Origin: Tistrella bauzanensis
Lineage (GTDB): Bacteria > Pseudomonadota > Alphaproteobacteria > Tistrellales > Tistrellaceae
Length of the DNA: 40,609 bases
Assembly: GCF_014636235.1 (NCBI RefSeq)
Contig: NZ_BMDZ01000052.1
Coordinates: 1 to 40,609 of the forward strand
Direction of reading: 5' to 3'
Positions 9,785 to 16,375 of the stretch are shown here, piece after piece (the stretch's first letter is position 1; each line of letters begins with the position of its first letter). Below the pieces are notes generated by a model. It ran no database searches and was not told the DNA's origin. It saw only the letters and a list, made by a program, of their open reading frames with translations. The position numbers were made by a program, and so were the translations under genes.

Positions 9785-10647
9785 CGATCGTCACCCGTCA
9801 CCGCCCGGAGCCGATTGACCCGCCCGTCACCCGGCTGCGCAGCCGGCGCGGCATGCATGTCGAAATCTCAGGGGAAGGGCCGCCGCTGATCTTCGTCAAC
9901 GGCCTGTTCCAGAGCATCGACTCATGGCAGGGCGTTCAAAGCCTGCTGCCGCAGACCGTGATGTCGGTCGGCTTCGATATGCTCAATCAAGGGTTGAGTG
10001 ACAGCGGCCCCGACATCGTAACCTTCGACGATCACTGCACGGTGATCGCCGACCTGTTCGACGAGCTTTGCCTCGATATCTCGTCAGCAACCCTGGTCGG
10101 GTTCTCGGCCGGCGCGGACATCGTTCGGTCGCTGGTCTCTCGGGGCAGATTGTCGCCGCGCCATGTCGTGCTGGGTGCTGTGTCGACGCCGGGTTTTCAG
10201 TCCTATTGGCGGCAGTGGTTCAACAACCTGGCACGGGTGGCGGATACCGGCGATGTCGACATGCTGGTGCGTGTTATCGCCTTCCACATGTTCTCGCCCG
10301 GCTTCATCGAGGACAACCCCCGGATCCTGGACGTCATGTCGTTGCGCTATCGCCAGTATTATGGTCGGCGGCCGGAATGCCTGGCGCGACTTGCCCGTGC
10401 TCAGATCGACCGTGCTCAGATCGACCGGGCCCAGATCGACCGGGCCGAGCCCGCCGGGCGGATGACCTGTCCGGTCGACGTGATCGTGCCGGTATATGAC
10501 AGCTTGATCCCTGCCGAGGCGGCGATGGCCTATGCCGGATCGATCGAGGCGCCGGCCCATCGTATCGCATGCGGCCATACTTTCGCGGTCGAGGCGCCGC
10601 AGGCCACCGCCGCCGTCCTGATGTCTATCCTGCGCCGCGATCGCTGA
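9781..10647 (+). CDS. Alpha/beta hydrolase
   Basis: A 288-residue alpha/beta-hydrolase-fold protein. The strand-turn PPLIFVNGLFQS carries the oxyanion region, LVGFSAGADIV holds the nucleophile S109 in a G-x-S-x-G elbow, and D240 (VPVYDSLIP) and H266 (ACGHTFAVE) complete a plausible triad. No signal peptide, so cytosolic. The ATG overlaps the ligase stop (ATGA); a much longer in-frame opening from 9337 is just antisense-like read-through of the ligase and is rejected. In context it could release an aminoacyl or oxidised aminoacyl group from the carrier protein or hydrolyse the product. Residues 206-220 are three exact RAQID repeats in the cap region. Confidence 0.82.
   Translation: MTIVTRHRPEPIDPPVTRLRSRRGMHVEISGEGPPLIFVNGLFQSIDSWQGVQSLLPQTVMSVGFDMLNQGLSDSGPDIVTFDDHCTVIADLFDELCLDISSATLVGFSAGADIVRSLVSRGRLSPRHVVLGAVSTPGFQSYWRQWFNNLARVADTGDVDMLVRVIAFHMFSPGFIEDNPRILDVMSLRYRQYYGRRPECLARLARAQIDRAQIDRAQIDRAEPAGRMTCPVDVIVPVYDSLIPAEAAMAYAGSIEAPAHRIACGHTFAVEAPQATAAVLMSILRRDR
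10396..10440 (+). repeat. Three tandem 15-bp repeats inside the hydrolase gene
   Basis: Three in-frame copies of a 15-base unit encode RAQID-RAQID-RAQID, followed by RAE. The first two are identical; the third differs at two synonymous positions (CGG GCC for CGT GCT). Probably a slippage expansion of a helix in the cap domain. Confidence 0.9.
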
Positions 10648-10752
10648 CGCAGCGATCACGGAGACCGCCAGCACGGATGGGCGATGCCGTATGTGCGCCA
10701 GGGCCGCCGCCCGCCGAACCTGCGTGCCCCTGATTTCCGAGGAGTTTCCGCG

Positions 10753-11805
10753 ATGTTCATCTCTTCACCGGAAAAGGTCGTATCCACCACCGACGACATG
10801 CTTCGATTGCGCGAGTCCGCGTTCGCGATCGACATGTTCGTTGTCGCCACCACATGGGTGGGTCTGTTCGATCATCTTGTGGCATCGCCGGGCCCCCGCG
10901 CGGCGGTGTGCAAGGCACTGAACATCCATGCCCGCCCGGCCGACACCATGTTCACGCTGCTGTTGTCCTGGGGGCTGCTGGTCGAGGACGACCACGGCCT
11001 GCGGCCAAGCGCGCTCGCCCTCGATCATATGGTCGCCGGTTCGGCAAACGATCTCAGACCGTATTACGCCTCGTTGAAGGAACGCGCCGGCGTTCAGGAT
11101 CTGCTCTATGTCCTGCAGAGCGGCCATTCCAGGACCTGGGAGGCCAGGCATGCCGGGAAATCCGAGGCCGGTAACGCGAAGGAGGAGTGGACGGACCTGA
11201 TGCGCCGTCCCGATTTCGCCCGGTACTATACCGCCGTCATGGACAGCCGCGGGGCGGTGCTGGCACCCGATCTGGCACGGATGCTTCAGGTGCCGGGGGC
11301 GCGGCTGCTGGATGTGGCCGGTGGCTCGGGCATCTATTCGAGCGCGATCGTGGCGCGGCACGCGGATGTGTCGGTGACGGTGCTGGAACGCCCGCCGGTC
11401 GATGATGTCGCGCGCTGGCATATCGATCAGCGCGGCCTGGTCGATCGGATCGACGTGATCGGCGCCGACATGTTCGCCGACCCGCTGCCAGAGGGCTTCG
11501 ACACCCATCTCTACACCCACATCCTCCACGACTGGACGCTTGAAAGCGGTGCGGTTCTGCTGCGGAAATCCTATGCGGCGCTCAATGCCGGAGGTCAGGT
11601 CGCGATCTACAGCGCGCATCTCGACGATGACAAAGCCGGACCGGCACCGGTCGCCGAATACTCGGTGCTGATGATGTATCTGTATGAAGGACGATGCTAT
11701 TCAGTCGCCGAGATGCGGTCGCTGATGGAACAGGCGGGCTTCGTCGATATCCAGGTCAGCCACGGCATTGGCTGGCGCAGCCTGATCACCGGCCGCAAAG
11801 CCTGA
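10753..11805 (+). CDS. SAM-dependent O-methyltransferase-like protein
   Basis: A 350-residue methyltransferase of the plant caffeate-OMT/bacterial antibiotic-OMT type. The N-terminal about 100 residues form a helical dimerisation/winged-helix domain ([20 protein letters not shown]). The SAM site is [12 protein letters not shown] (D187-G193), and THILHDWT supplies the His that acts as general base in O-methylating members. Start 10753 follows GAGGAG by 8 bases; 105 bases separate it from the hydrolase, so it is probably in the same unit. In context it would methylate a hydroxyl, possibly an N-hydroxyl made by the oxygenase; this is inference. The stop codon falls inside a 20-bp tandem duplication. 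Confidence 0.83.
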   Translation: MFISSPEKVVSTTDDMLRLRESAFAIDMFVVATTWVGLFDHLVASPGPRAAVCKALNIHARPADTMFTLLLSWGLLVEDDHGLRPSALALDHMVAGSANDLRPYYASLKERAGVQDLLYVLQSGHSRTWEARHAGKSEAGNAKEEWTDLMRRPDFARYYTAVMDSRGAVLAPDLARMLQVPGARLLDVAGGSGIYSSAIVARHADVSVTVLERPPVDDVARWHIDQRGLVDRIDVIGADMFADPLPEGFDTHLYTHILHDWTLESGAVLLRKSYAALNAGGQVAIYSAHLDDDKAGPAPVAEYSVLMMYLYEGRCYSVAEMRSLMEQAGFVDIQVSHGIGWRSLITGRKA

Positions 11806-11818
11806 TCACCGGCTGCAA
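11779..11818 (+). repeat. Two tandem 20-bp repeats across the methyltransferase stop
   Basis: AGCCTGATCACCGGCCGCAA is followed immediately by a copy with one C-to-T change. The second copy contains the TGA stop of the methyltransferase, so the duplication is at the gene's very end. Confidence 0.85.
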
Positions 11819-12115
11819 CGCCTGGCCACCGCCATCGAGATGGCATCCCTGCAGCCGGCAGAGCCGCACGCCCTGCCGGCTTCTTCGTGTCCGGGCCGGC
11901 TTCTTCGTGTCTGGGGTCGCCATGGGTGGATAAGGGTTGCGTCTGTGATGCCATCGGCGGATAATTCGCCGCTCAATTCCGCGGGCGTTCAGCGCCTGTG
12001 GCGATCGAACAAGTTTCCACGCGTCGCCGCGGCGTCTGCTGCAGGCGGCGCGTGCGCATGGCTTATCACTCCAGGTTCCCCACTCTCCCGAAGTCTACAG
12101 GAAGCAGCAGGCCAC
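11806..12115. other. 310-base gap between the methyltransferase and infA
   Basis: No convincing gene. It holds a second 20-bp tandem duplication (GCCGGCTTCTTCGTGTCCGG at 11875-11894 and a one-mismatch copy at 11895-11914), a candidate infA promoter (listed separately) and a GC-rich leader. It is the right-hand boundary of the accessory island. Confidence 0.6.
11937..11965 (+). promoter_or_regulatory. Candidate promoter for infA-maf-rng
   Basis: TTGCGT (11937-11942) and GATAAT (11960-11965) with a 17-base spacer, about 150 bases before infA. Good match for a housekeeping promoter that would make the infA group independent of the island upstream. Confidence 0.55.
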
Positions 12116-12334
12116 ATGGCAAAAGAAGACGTCATCGAATTTCAGGGCACCGTCACCGAACTTCTGCCCAATGCGATGTTTCGCGTGAAGCTCGACAACG
12201 AGCACGAGATCCTCGCCCACACCTCGGGCAAGATGCGCAAAAACCGGATCCGCGTTCTGGCCGGCGACCGGGTGACGGTCGAGATGACCCCGTACGACCT
12301 GAGCAAGGGACGTATCACCTACCGCTTCAAGTGA
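12116..12334 (+). CDS. infA: Translation initiation factor IF-1
   Basis: A 72-residue single OB-fold (S1-like) protein that binds the ribosomal A site during initiation. Length and sequence are canonical: [20 protein letters not shown] at the start, then [20 protein letters not shown] and the C-terminal [16 protein letters not shown]. The start is fixed by this universal N-terminus, with AGGAAG about 13 bases upstream; the longer frame from 11840 is spurious. maf starts at or within a few bases of its stop, as expected in alphaproteobacteria. Confidence 0.97.
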   Translation: MAKEDVIEFQGTVTELLPNAMFRVKLDNEHEILAHTSGKMRKNRIRVLAGDRVTVEMTPYDLSKGRITYRFK

Positions 12335-12342
12335 GGCGTCCG

Positions 12343-12972
12343 GTGTCTGCGCCCGTCCTGGTCCTGGCCTCCGCGTCGCCGCGGCGTCTCGACCTGCTGG
12401 GGCAGATCGGCATCATGCCCGATCTGGTTCAGGCCGCCGACATCGATGAAAGCCGGCGGCGCGACGAATCACCCCGCGAACTGGCATTGCGGCTGGCCAT
12501 CGCGAAAGCGGAGGCTGCCCGTGGCGTGCTGATGGCGGAACCGGACGGTCGCCTGCATGGCCGGGAGGCCGTTGTACTGGCCGCCGATACCGTTGTGGCC
12601 GTCGGCATCCGGGCGCTCGGCAAGCCGTCCGATATTGCCGAGGCGCGGCGTTTCCTTGATCTGCTGTCTGGCCGCCGTCACCGTGTCTATGGTGGGGTAT
12701 GCGTCATCGATGGCGCGGGCAAGGCGCGCGCGCGGGTGGTGATGACCCAGGTCGGCTTCAAACGCCTGTCCCTGTCCGAGCGTGAAACCTATCTCGCGCG
12801 CGGCGAATGGCAGGGCAAGGCCGGTGGATATGCCATCCAGGGCCTGGCCGCCGCCTTGATACCGTTCATTGCCGGCTCATACAGCAATGTCGTGGGCCTG
12901 CCCCTGGTCGAGACCGCGTCGCTGCTGGCGGCATCCGGGATCGATGTCTTCAACGCTGCCGGAGATGCCTGA
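12343..12972 (+). CDS. maf: Maf-family nucleotide pyrophosphatase
   Basis: A 209-residue house-cleaning enzyme that hydrolyses non-canonical or modified nucleoside triphosphates to monophosphates. Family motifs in order: LVLASASPRRLDLL (phosphate-binding Ser-x-Arg-Arg), DESPRELALRLAIAKA, VVLAADTVVAV with the catalytic Asp, GKPSDIAEARRFL, and the C-terminal GGYAIQGLAAALIPFIAGSY. GTG 12343 is chosen because GAGG lies 6 bases upstream; GTG 12331, overlapping the infA stop, is also possible. The stop overlaps the RNase gene start (TGATG). Which of the Maf subfamilies (dTTP/UTP or m7GTP type) it belongs to is not decided. Confidence 0.93.
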   Translation: MSAPVLVLASASPRRLDLLGQIGIMPDLVQAADIDESRRRDESPRELALRLAIAKAEAARGVLMAEPDGRLHGREAVVLAADTVVAVGIRALGKPSDIAEARRFLDLLSGRRHRVYGGVCVIDGAGKARARVVMTQVGFKRLSLSERETYLARGEWQGKAGGYAIQGLAAALIPFIAGSYSNVVGLPLVETASLLAASGIDVFNAAGDA

Positions 12973-14600
12973 TGACCAACCGGCTGCTGATCGACCAGGC
13001 CGAACACGAGACCCGGGTGGCCCTGATCGAGGGCGACCGGGTGGTCGACGTGCAGATCGAGCGTCTGGCCCATCGCAGCGCGGTCGGCAACATCTATCTG
13101 GGCAAGGTGTCGCGGGTTCTGCCCGGCATGCAGGCGGCCTTCGTCAGTGTCGGCCTGGGTCGTAACGCCTTTCTGCATGCCGATGACGCGCGGGTTCTGC
13201 CGCGTGCCCGTGCCGCGGCCGACCGGTTGTCGCGCGAGGCATCGGACGCGGCGGCGGCCAATGCCGCCGCACTCGCCGCCGCCGCTGCCGCCGTGACCGC
13301 GGCGATGGAGCCCGACGAGACCGATGCCGAGGTCGAGGTGCGGCCGGCGACGCCATTGCAGACGCAGCGGTCGCGCCGGCTGATGATCGGTGACTGTGTC
13401 GCCGATGGTGACCAGATCATGGTGCAGGTCACCAAGGACGCGGTGAAGGGCAAGGGTGCCCGGCTGACCGCGAATATCAGCCTGCCTGGCCGGCACCTGG
13501 TGTTCACGCCCTTTCAAGGCGGTGTCGGGGTGTCGCGGCGGATCGACAGCGAGGTCGAGCGCGAGCGGCTGCACGAGATCGTCCAGCCGCTGACCGATGC
13601 CGGCGAGGGCGGTTTCATCGTCCGCACGGCGGCCGAGGGCGCGTCCGCCGCCGAACTTGAGGCCGATGCCGCCTATCTGCGGACGCTGTGGGCCGATCTG
13701 GAAGCCGGCGCCGCGCGTGGCGGCGGGCCGCGACCGCTGCATGTCGACCTTGACCCGCTGCTGCGGTCGCTGCGCGATCAGGCGCAGGAAGGTGTGGCCG
13801 AAATGCTGATCGACGAGCCGGTGGCCTATGAACGGGCACTGGCCTTCGCCCGACGCTTCATGCCGCATCTGGTCGACCGCATCCGGCTGTGGGACCGTCC
13901 GGAAGGGCTGTTCGACAGTTTCGGGGTCGAGGATGTGATCGCCGAGGCGCTGCAACCCCGTGTGCGGCTGCCGTCGGGCGGGTTCGTCGTCATCGACCAG
14001 ACCGAGGCACTGACGGCGGTCGACGTGAACACCGGACGCTTCGTCGGCGAGGCCGACCAGGAAGCGACGGTGATGCATACCAATCTCGAAGCCGCCGAGG
14101 TCATCGCCCATCAATTGCGGCTGCGCAATCTGGGCGGGCTGATCGTGGTCGATTTCATCGACATGGAGCGGACGGAGAACCGCCAGAAGCTCTATGACGC
14201 CTTCCGCGCGGCGCTGGTGGCCGATCGGGCCTCGACCACGGTGCTGCCGATGTCGGAACTGGGTCTGGTGCAGATGACCCGCAAGCGCGGCCGCGAGAGC
14301 CTGTCACAGGTGCTGACAGAAGATTGCGACACCTGCGGCGGCACCGGCCGGGTGAAATCGGCCGAGACCGTGGCTTATGAGGTGATGCGCGCGGCCCGCC
14401 GGCTGCTGCTGCGCCCGCGGCCCGGGCGGGTCGCCGCGCGCGCCCTGACCGTGATGGCGTCGCCCGACGTTGCCGCCCTGTTGACCGACAGCCGCGTGGG
14501 CATGGTCGAGGCGGTGTCGGAACTGACCGATGCCGTGGTCGAGGTCCGTGCCGATCCGTCGATGGCCCGTGATGCCTTCGATCTGGCGGAGCGCGACTGA
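12972..14600 (+). CDS. rng: Ribonuclease E/G family endoribonuclease (RNase G-type)
   Basis: A 542-residue single-strand-specific endoribonuclease for rRNA maturation and mRNA turnover. The N-terminal S1-like domain (VGNIYLGKVSRVLPGMQAAF) is interrupted by an Ala-rich acidic insert at about residues 85-135. The catalytic part carries ALTAVDVNTGRFVG and LGGLIVVDFIDM, which contain the two Mg-binding aspartates, and the Zn-link CDTCGGTGR. The long C-terminal degradosome scaffold of RNase E is absent, so RNase G-type is preferred. The start overlaps the maf stop by one base. It sits in the conserved infA-maf-rng-yacG order. Confidence 0.93.
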   Translation: MTNRLLIDQAEHETRVALIEGDRVVDVQIERLAHRSAVGNIYLGKVSRVLPGMQAAFVSVGLGRNAFLHADDARVLPRARAAADRLSREASDAAAANAAALAAAAAAVTAAMEPDETDAEVEVRPATPLQTQRSRRLMIGDCVADGDQIMVQVTKDAVKGKGARLTANISLPGRHLVFTPFQGGVGVSRRIDSEVERERLHEIVQPLTDAGEGGFIVRTAAEGASAAELEADAAYLRTLWADLEAGAARGGGPRPLHVDLDPLLRSLRDQAQEGVAEMLIDEPVAYERALAFARRFMPHLVDRIRLWDRPEGLFDSFGVEDVIAEALQPRVRLPSGGFVVIDQTEALTAVDVNTGRFVGEADQEATVMHTNLEAAEVIAHQLRLRNLGGLIVVDFIDMERTENRQKLYDAFRAALVADRASTTVLPMSELGLVQMTRKRGRESLSQVLTEDCDTCGGTGRVKSAETVAYEVMRAARRLLLRPRPGRVAARALTVMASPDVAALLTDSRVGMVEAVSELTDAVVEVRADPSMARDAFDLAERD

Positions 14601-14710
14601 CCTGGGCGCATGCTGACCCATAGCCTCTGCGATGGCGCATGCCATCCTCCCCTGTCCGCTGTACCGGCCATGCCCCATGGGGGTGTCCGGCCCAGAGGAG
14701 TTAAGAGACG

Positions 14711-14956
14711 ATGACCGATACACCGTCGAAACCCGCCGCCGGCAGGGATGCCGTCAAGACCGGGCAGGGCACCTGTCCGGTCTGTGGCCGTGGCCGGTCG
14801 GACGCTGCCGAGCTTGCGCGCTATCGGCCGTTCTGTTCGAAGCGCTGCGCCGATGTCGACCTCAATCGCTGGCTCAGCGGCACCTATGTGGTGCCGGGGC
14901 GCCCGGCCGACGAGAGCGAGAGCGACTTGTGGTCGGATGACAGTCTGAAGCACTGA
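14711..14956 (+). CDS. yacG: DNA gyrase inhibitor YacG, zinc-binding
   Basis: An 81-residue small zinc protein; the E. coli homologue binds GyrB and inhibits gyrase. The four zinc ligands are the Cys pairs in TCPVCGRGR and FCSKRCADVDLNRWL. The following GTYVVPG and acidic tail (DESESDLWSDD) are typical. GAGGAG (14695-14700) lies 10 bases before the ATG. It follows the RNase gene by 110 bases, the usual alphaproteobacterial arrangement, and is followed by tRNA-Phe. Confidence 0.93.
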   Translation: MTDTPSKPAAGRDAVKTGQGTCPVCGRGRSDAAELARYRPFCSKRCADVDLNRWLSGTYVVPGRPADESESDLWSDDSLKH

Positions 14957-15023
14957 TGGCGGGTGGTGGCCGGCGATATCGCATGGGCTGTCATTGCATC
15001 TTCATTTTCGCTGAAAACGGCGC

Positions 15024-15052
15024 TTTACAGCCGATCGGCTTTGCCCTATAAC
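15024..15052 (+). promoter_or_regulatory. Candidate promoter for tRNA-Phe
   Basis: TTTACA (15024-15029) and TATAAC (15047-15052) with a 17-base spacer, ending 36 bases before the mature tRNA. Strong match and well placed. Confidence 0.65.
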
Positions 15053-15088
15053 CCGACCCACGCCGCGGCCAAGACCGCAGCGTGGCAC

Positions 15089-15164
15089 GCCCAGGTAGCT
15101 CAGTTGGTAGAGCAGTGGACTGAAAATCCGCGTGTCGGTGGTTCAAATCCGCCCCTGGGCACCA
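15089..15164 (+). tRNA. tRNA-Phe (GAA)
   Basis: Seventy-six bases including encoded CCA. Acceptor GCCCAGG pairs with CCTGGGC; the D arm is GCTC/GAGC; the anticodon arm GTGGA-CTGAAAA-TCCGC places GAA at 34-36; the T arm is GGTGG-TTCAAAT-CCGCC. All stems pair (two G-T wobbles). It has its own promoter and terminator. Confidence 0.97.
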
Positions 15165-15171
15165 TCTTTTT

Positions 15172-15228
15172 CGAAGCCGTCGCTGCCCGATCCGCGAGGA
15201 TCATTCGCAGCGGCGGCTTCGGCGTTTT
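15172..15228 (+). terminator. Terminator after tRNA-Phe
   Basis: Fifteen-bp arms CGAAGCCGTCGCTGC and GCAGCGGCGGCTTCG (one G-U pair), with an inner GATCC/GGATC stem, followed by GCGTTTT. It starts 7 bases after the tRNA CCA end. Confidence 0.8.
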
Positions 15229-15385
15229 CAGGGTGCGTTTCGCGGGTTCCGTGTCCGTTGCGGGGCAGGGGCCGTGTCTCCGTGACGTGGCGGTGCCAAA
15301 CGGGTGACAACGCCGTGCGGAGGTTGCTGGCGGCTCGTCGGCGGTCCAGTTCTGGTTCACGAACCAACCAGAATGGAGCCTTCTC

Positions 15386-15649
15386 ATGCGGCACGAACCT
15401 GAGATCACCACCCGCACGGCCCCCGCTATGCCCGCCGCCAGTCGCAACCCCGCGCGCATGCTGGCCGCCGCCGTGGTGGCACTTGGCCTTGCCACCGGTC
15501 TTTCCGCCTGTGGTGGTGGTGACGACTCCGTCGCGGTCGACGGCCGCACCAAGGGCGAGGCGCTGTCGGATATGAAGGGCGCCTATGACAAGGGCGCCAT
15601 CACCCCGGATGAGTATGAGGACCAGCGCGAGGATATCCTCGACGAGTGA
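15386..15649 (+). CDS. Small lipoprotein with SHOCT-like tail
   Basis: An 87-residue predicted lipoprotein. After a positively charged N-terminus comes a hydrophobic segment MLAAAVVALGLATGLSACGG with lipobox LSAC, so Cys47 or so would be lipidated and the protein anchored in a membrane. The mature part is short and ends in DMKGAYDKGAITPDEYEDQR, which resembles the SHOCT short C-terminal domain (oligomerisation motif, G-x-I-x-x-x-E-Y/F). GGAG lies about 9 bases before the ATG; an internal ATG at 15461 could also start the signal peptide. The last codons and stop are the first copy of an 18-bp tandem repeat. Role unknown. Confidence 0.75.
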   Translation: MRHEPEITTRTAPAMPAASRNPARMLAAAVVALGLATGLSACGGGDDSVAVDGRTKGEALSDMKGAYDKGAITPDEYEDQREDILDE

Positions 15650-15744
15650 TCGGGCCTCGACGAGTGATCGGGCCTCGACGAGTGATCGGGCCTCGACGAG
15701 TGATCGGGCCTCGACGAGTGATCGGGCCTCGACGAGTGATCCGG
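15637..15744 (+). repeat. Six tandem 18-bp repeats at the lipoprotein stop
   Basis: CCTCGACGAGTGATCGGG is repeated six times with no spacers (units start at 15637, 15655, 15673, 15691, 15709, 15727). Only the last copy differs (one base). Copy one encodes the final Leu-Asp-Glu and stop of the lipoprotein, so each further copy repeats the same in-frame ending behind the first stop. Not a CRISPR array. Confidence 0.92.
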
Positions 15745-15758
15745 CAGTGCCGGATCAC
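15736..15758. terminator. Hairpin between convergent genes
   Basis: GTGATCCGGCA and TGCCGGATCAC are perfect inverted repeats around one base, so the real loop is the central few bases. It starts in the last 18-bp repeat and covers the stop codon of the PqqD-like gene on the other strand. There is no T-run, so it is a possible bidirectional terminator only. Confidence 0.5.
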
Positions 15759-16027
15759 GTCTCCGACGAGATGACGAGGCCGGCCTTTTGCAACTCTATC
15801 AGAATACGCGTGAGATCGTCACGGGCAGCGGCCTCGGTCACGTCATAATATCCGGCAATATGACAAGCCATCTCGTCGATGGATGCGCCGTCGCGGAGGT
15901 TGTCTGCCACCCGGGCGACCGCACCAGTGAGGCCGAAATATTTTCCCGACGCATAATTGAGCAGCATGGTCTCCGAATCGACATCGACTTGGAGCACATC
16001 GGAACTGAAGCGATAGAGCATGGGCAT
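15755..16027 (-). CDS. PqqD-like peptide-recognition (RRE) protein
   Basis: A 90-residue PqqD-family protein. MLYRFSSDVLQVDVDSETML followed by YASGKYFGLTGAVARVAD gives the beta-hairpin and first helix of the fold, and DDLTRILIELQKAGLV the last helix. In RiPP pathways such RRE proteins bind the leader of the precursor peptide; in lasso clusters the equivalent is the B1 protein. No pqqA, B, C or E is near, so a role in PQQ synthesis is unlikely. Start 16027 has AGGA 9 bases upstream and gives the usual length; an upstream ATG at 16138 would add a non-conserved 37 residues through the intergenic promoter zone. It is divergent from the putative precursor and HPr-kinase-like genes. Confidence 0.8.
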   Translation of the reverse strand: MPMLYRFSSDVLQVDVDSETMLLNYASGKYFGLTGAVARVADNLRDGASIDEMACHIAGYYDVTEAAARDDLTRILIELQKAGLVISSET

Positions 16028-16143
16028 TTTCTCTGATCCTGCAGGCCACGCGGCGTTGATGAATGTCGACTCCAAAGCGTGAATGGAGCGGCAGACTCGG
16101 AGTGCTGGACGGAAATTTATTGTTCCCTGTCTCTTCATGCCAC

Positions 16144-16172
16144 TTTACCATGCATTTTATTTGAATTATATT
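16144..16172 (+). promoter_or_regulatory. Candidate promoter for the putative RiPP operon
   Basis: TTTACC (16144-16149) and TATATT (16167-16172) with a 17-base spacer. It lies in a strikingly AT-rich patch (16 G+C in the 60 bases 16141-16200), 20 bases before the precursor's ribosome site. The same patch could drive the divergent PqqD-like gene. Confidence 0.55.
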
Positions 16173-16202
16173 AAAAGCTAACAAACCGTATGAGGTAATA
16201 TG

Positions 16203-16346
16203 ATGCCGCGCGACATGGTTGAAGAAGATGGTGTTACAGCACGCAAGCCGGCATTCGAGCCGTCGCTTCTTTGTGAACACGGATCGGTCGAGGAACTGAC
16301 GCAGAACTCTGAGGCGACGGAGACTGATGGCACCTACACTTCGTAG
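16203..16346 (+). CDS. Putative RiPP precursor peptide with lasso-type leader
   Basis: A 47-codon ORF too short for ordinary calling. GAGGT (16192-16196) is 6 bases before ATG 16203; ATG 16200 is also in frame. Within KPAFEPSLLCEHGSVEELTQ, F18, L23, G27 and T33 fall at the spacing of the lasso-leader pattern Y-x2-P-x-L-x3-G-x5-T-x; only the Pro is shifted by one (P20). Cleavage after T33-Q34 would leave a 13-residue core NSEATETDGTYTS. D42 is core residue 8, the usual ring-closing position, and E40 residue 6. The last residue is Ser, the residue phosphorylated by HPr-like kinases in paeninodin-type lasso peptides; such a kinase gene follows 29 bases later. An N-terminal Asn would be unusual for a lasso ring, and no lasso cyclase is present, so the final structure is open. 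Confidence 0.6.
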   Translation: MPRDMVEEDGVTARKPAFEPSLLCEHGSVEELTQNSEATETDGTYTS

Positions 16347-16375
16347 CGGCTCCGGCTTGCCTGTGGGATTACCAG

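Noticed and set aside
15637-15744. 18-bp repeats as a CRISPR array
   Set aside because: Units are directly abutting, with no spacers and no cas genes.
15755-16027. PqqD gene as evidence of PQQ biosynthesis
   Set aside because: No pqqA, pqqB, pqqC or pqqE nearby, and the partner genes are of a different kind.
16028-16138. N-terminal extension of the PqqD-like protein
   Set aside because: The 37 extra residues are unconserved, and a good ribosome site precedes the shorter start at 16027.
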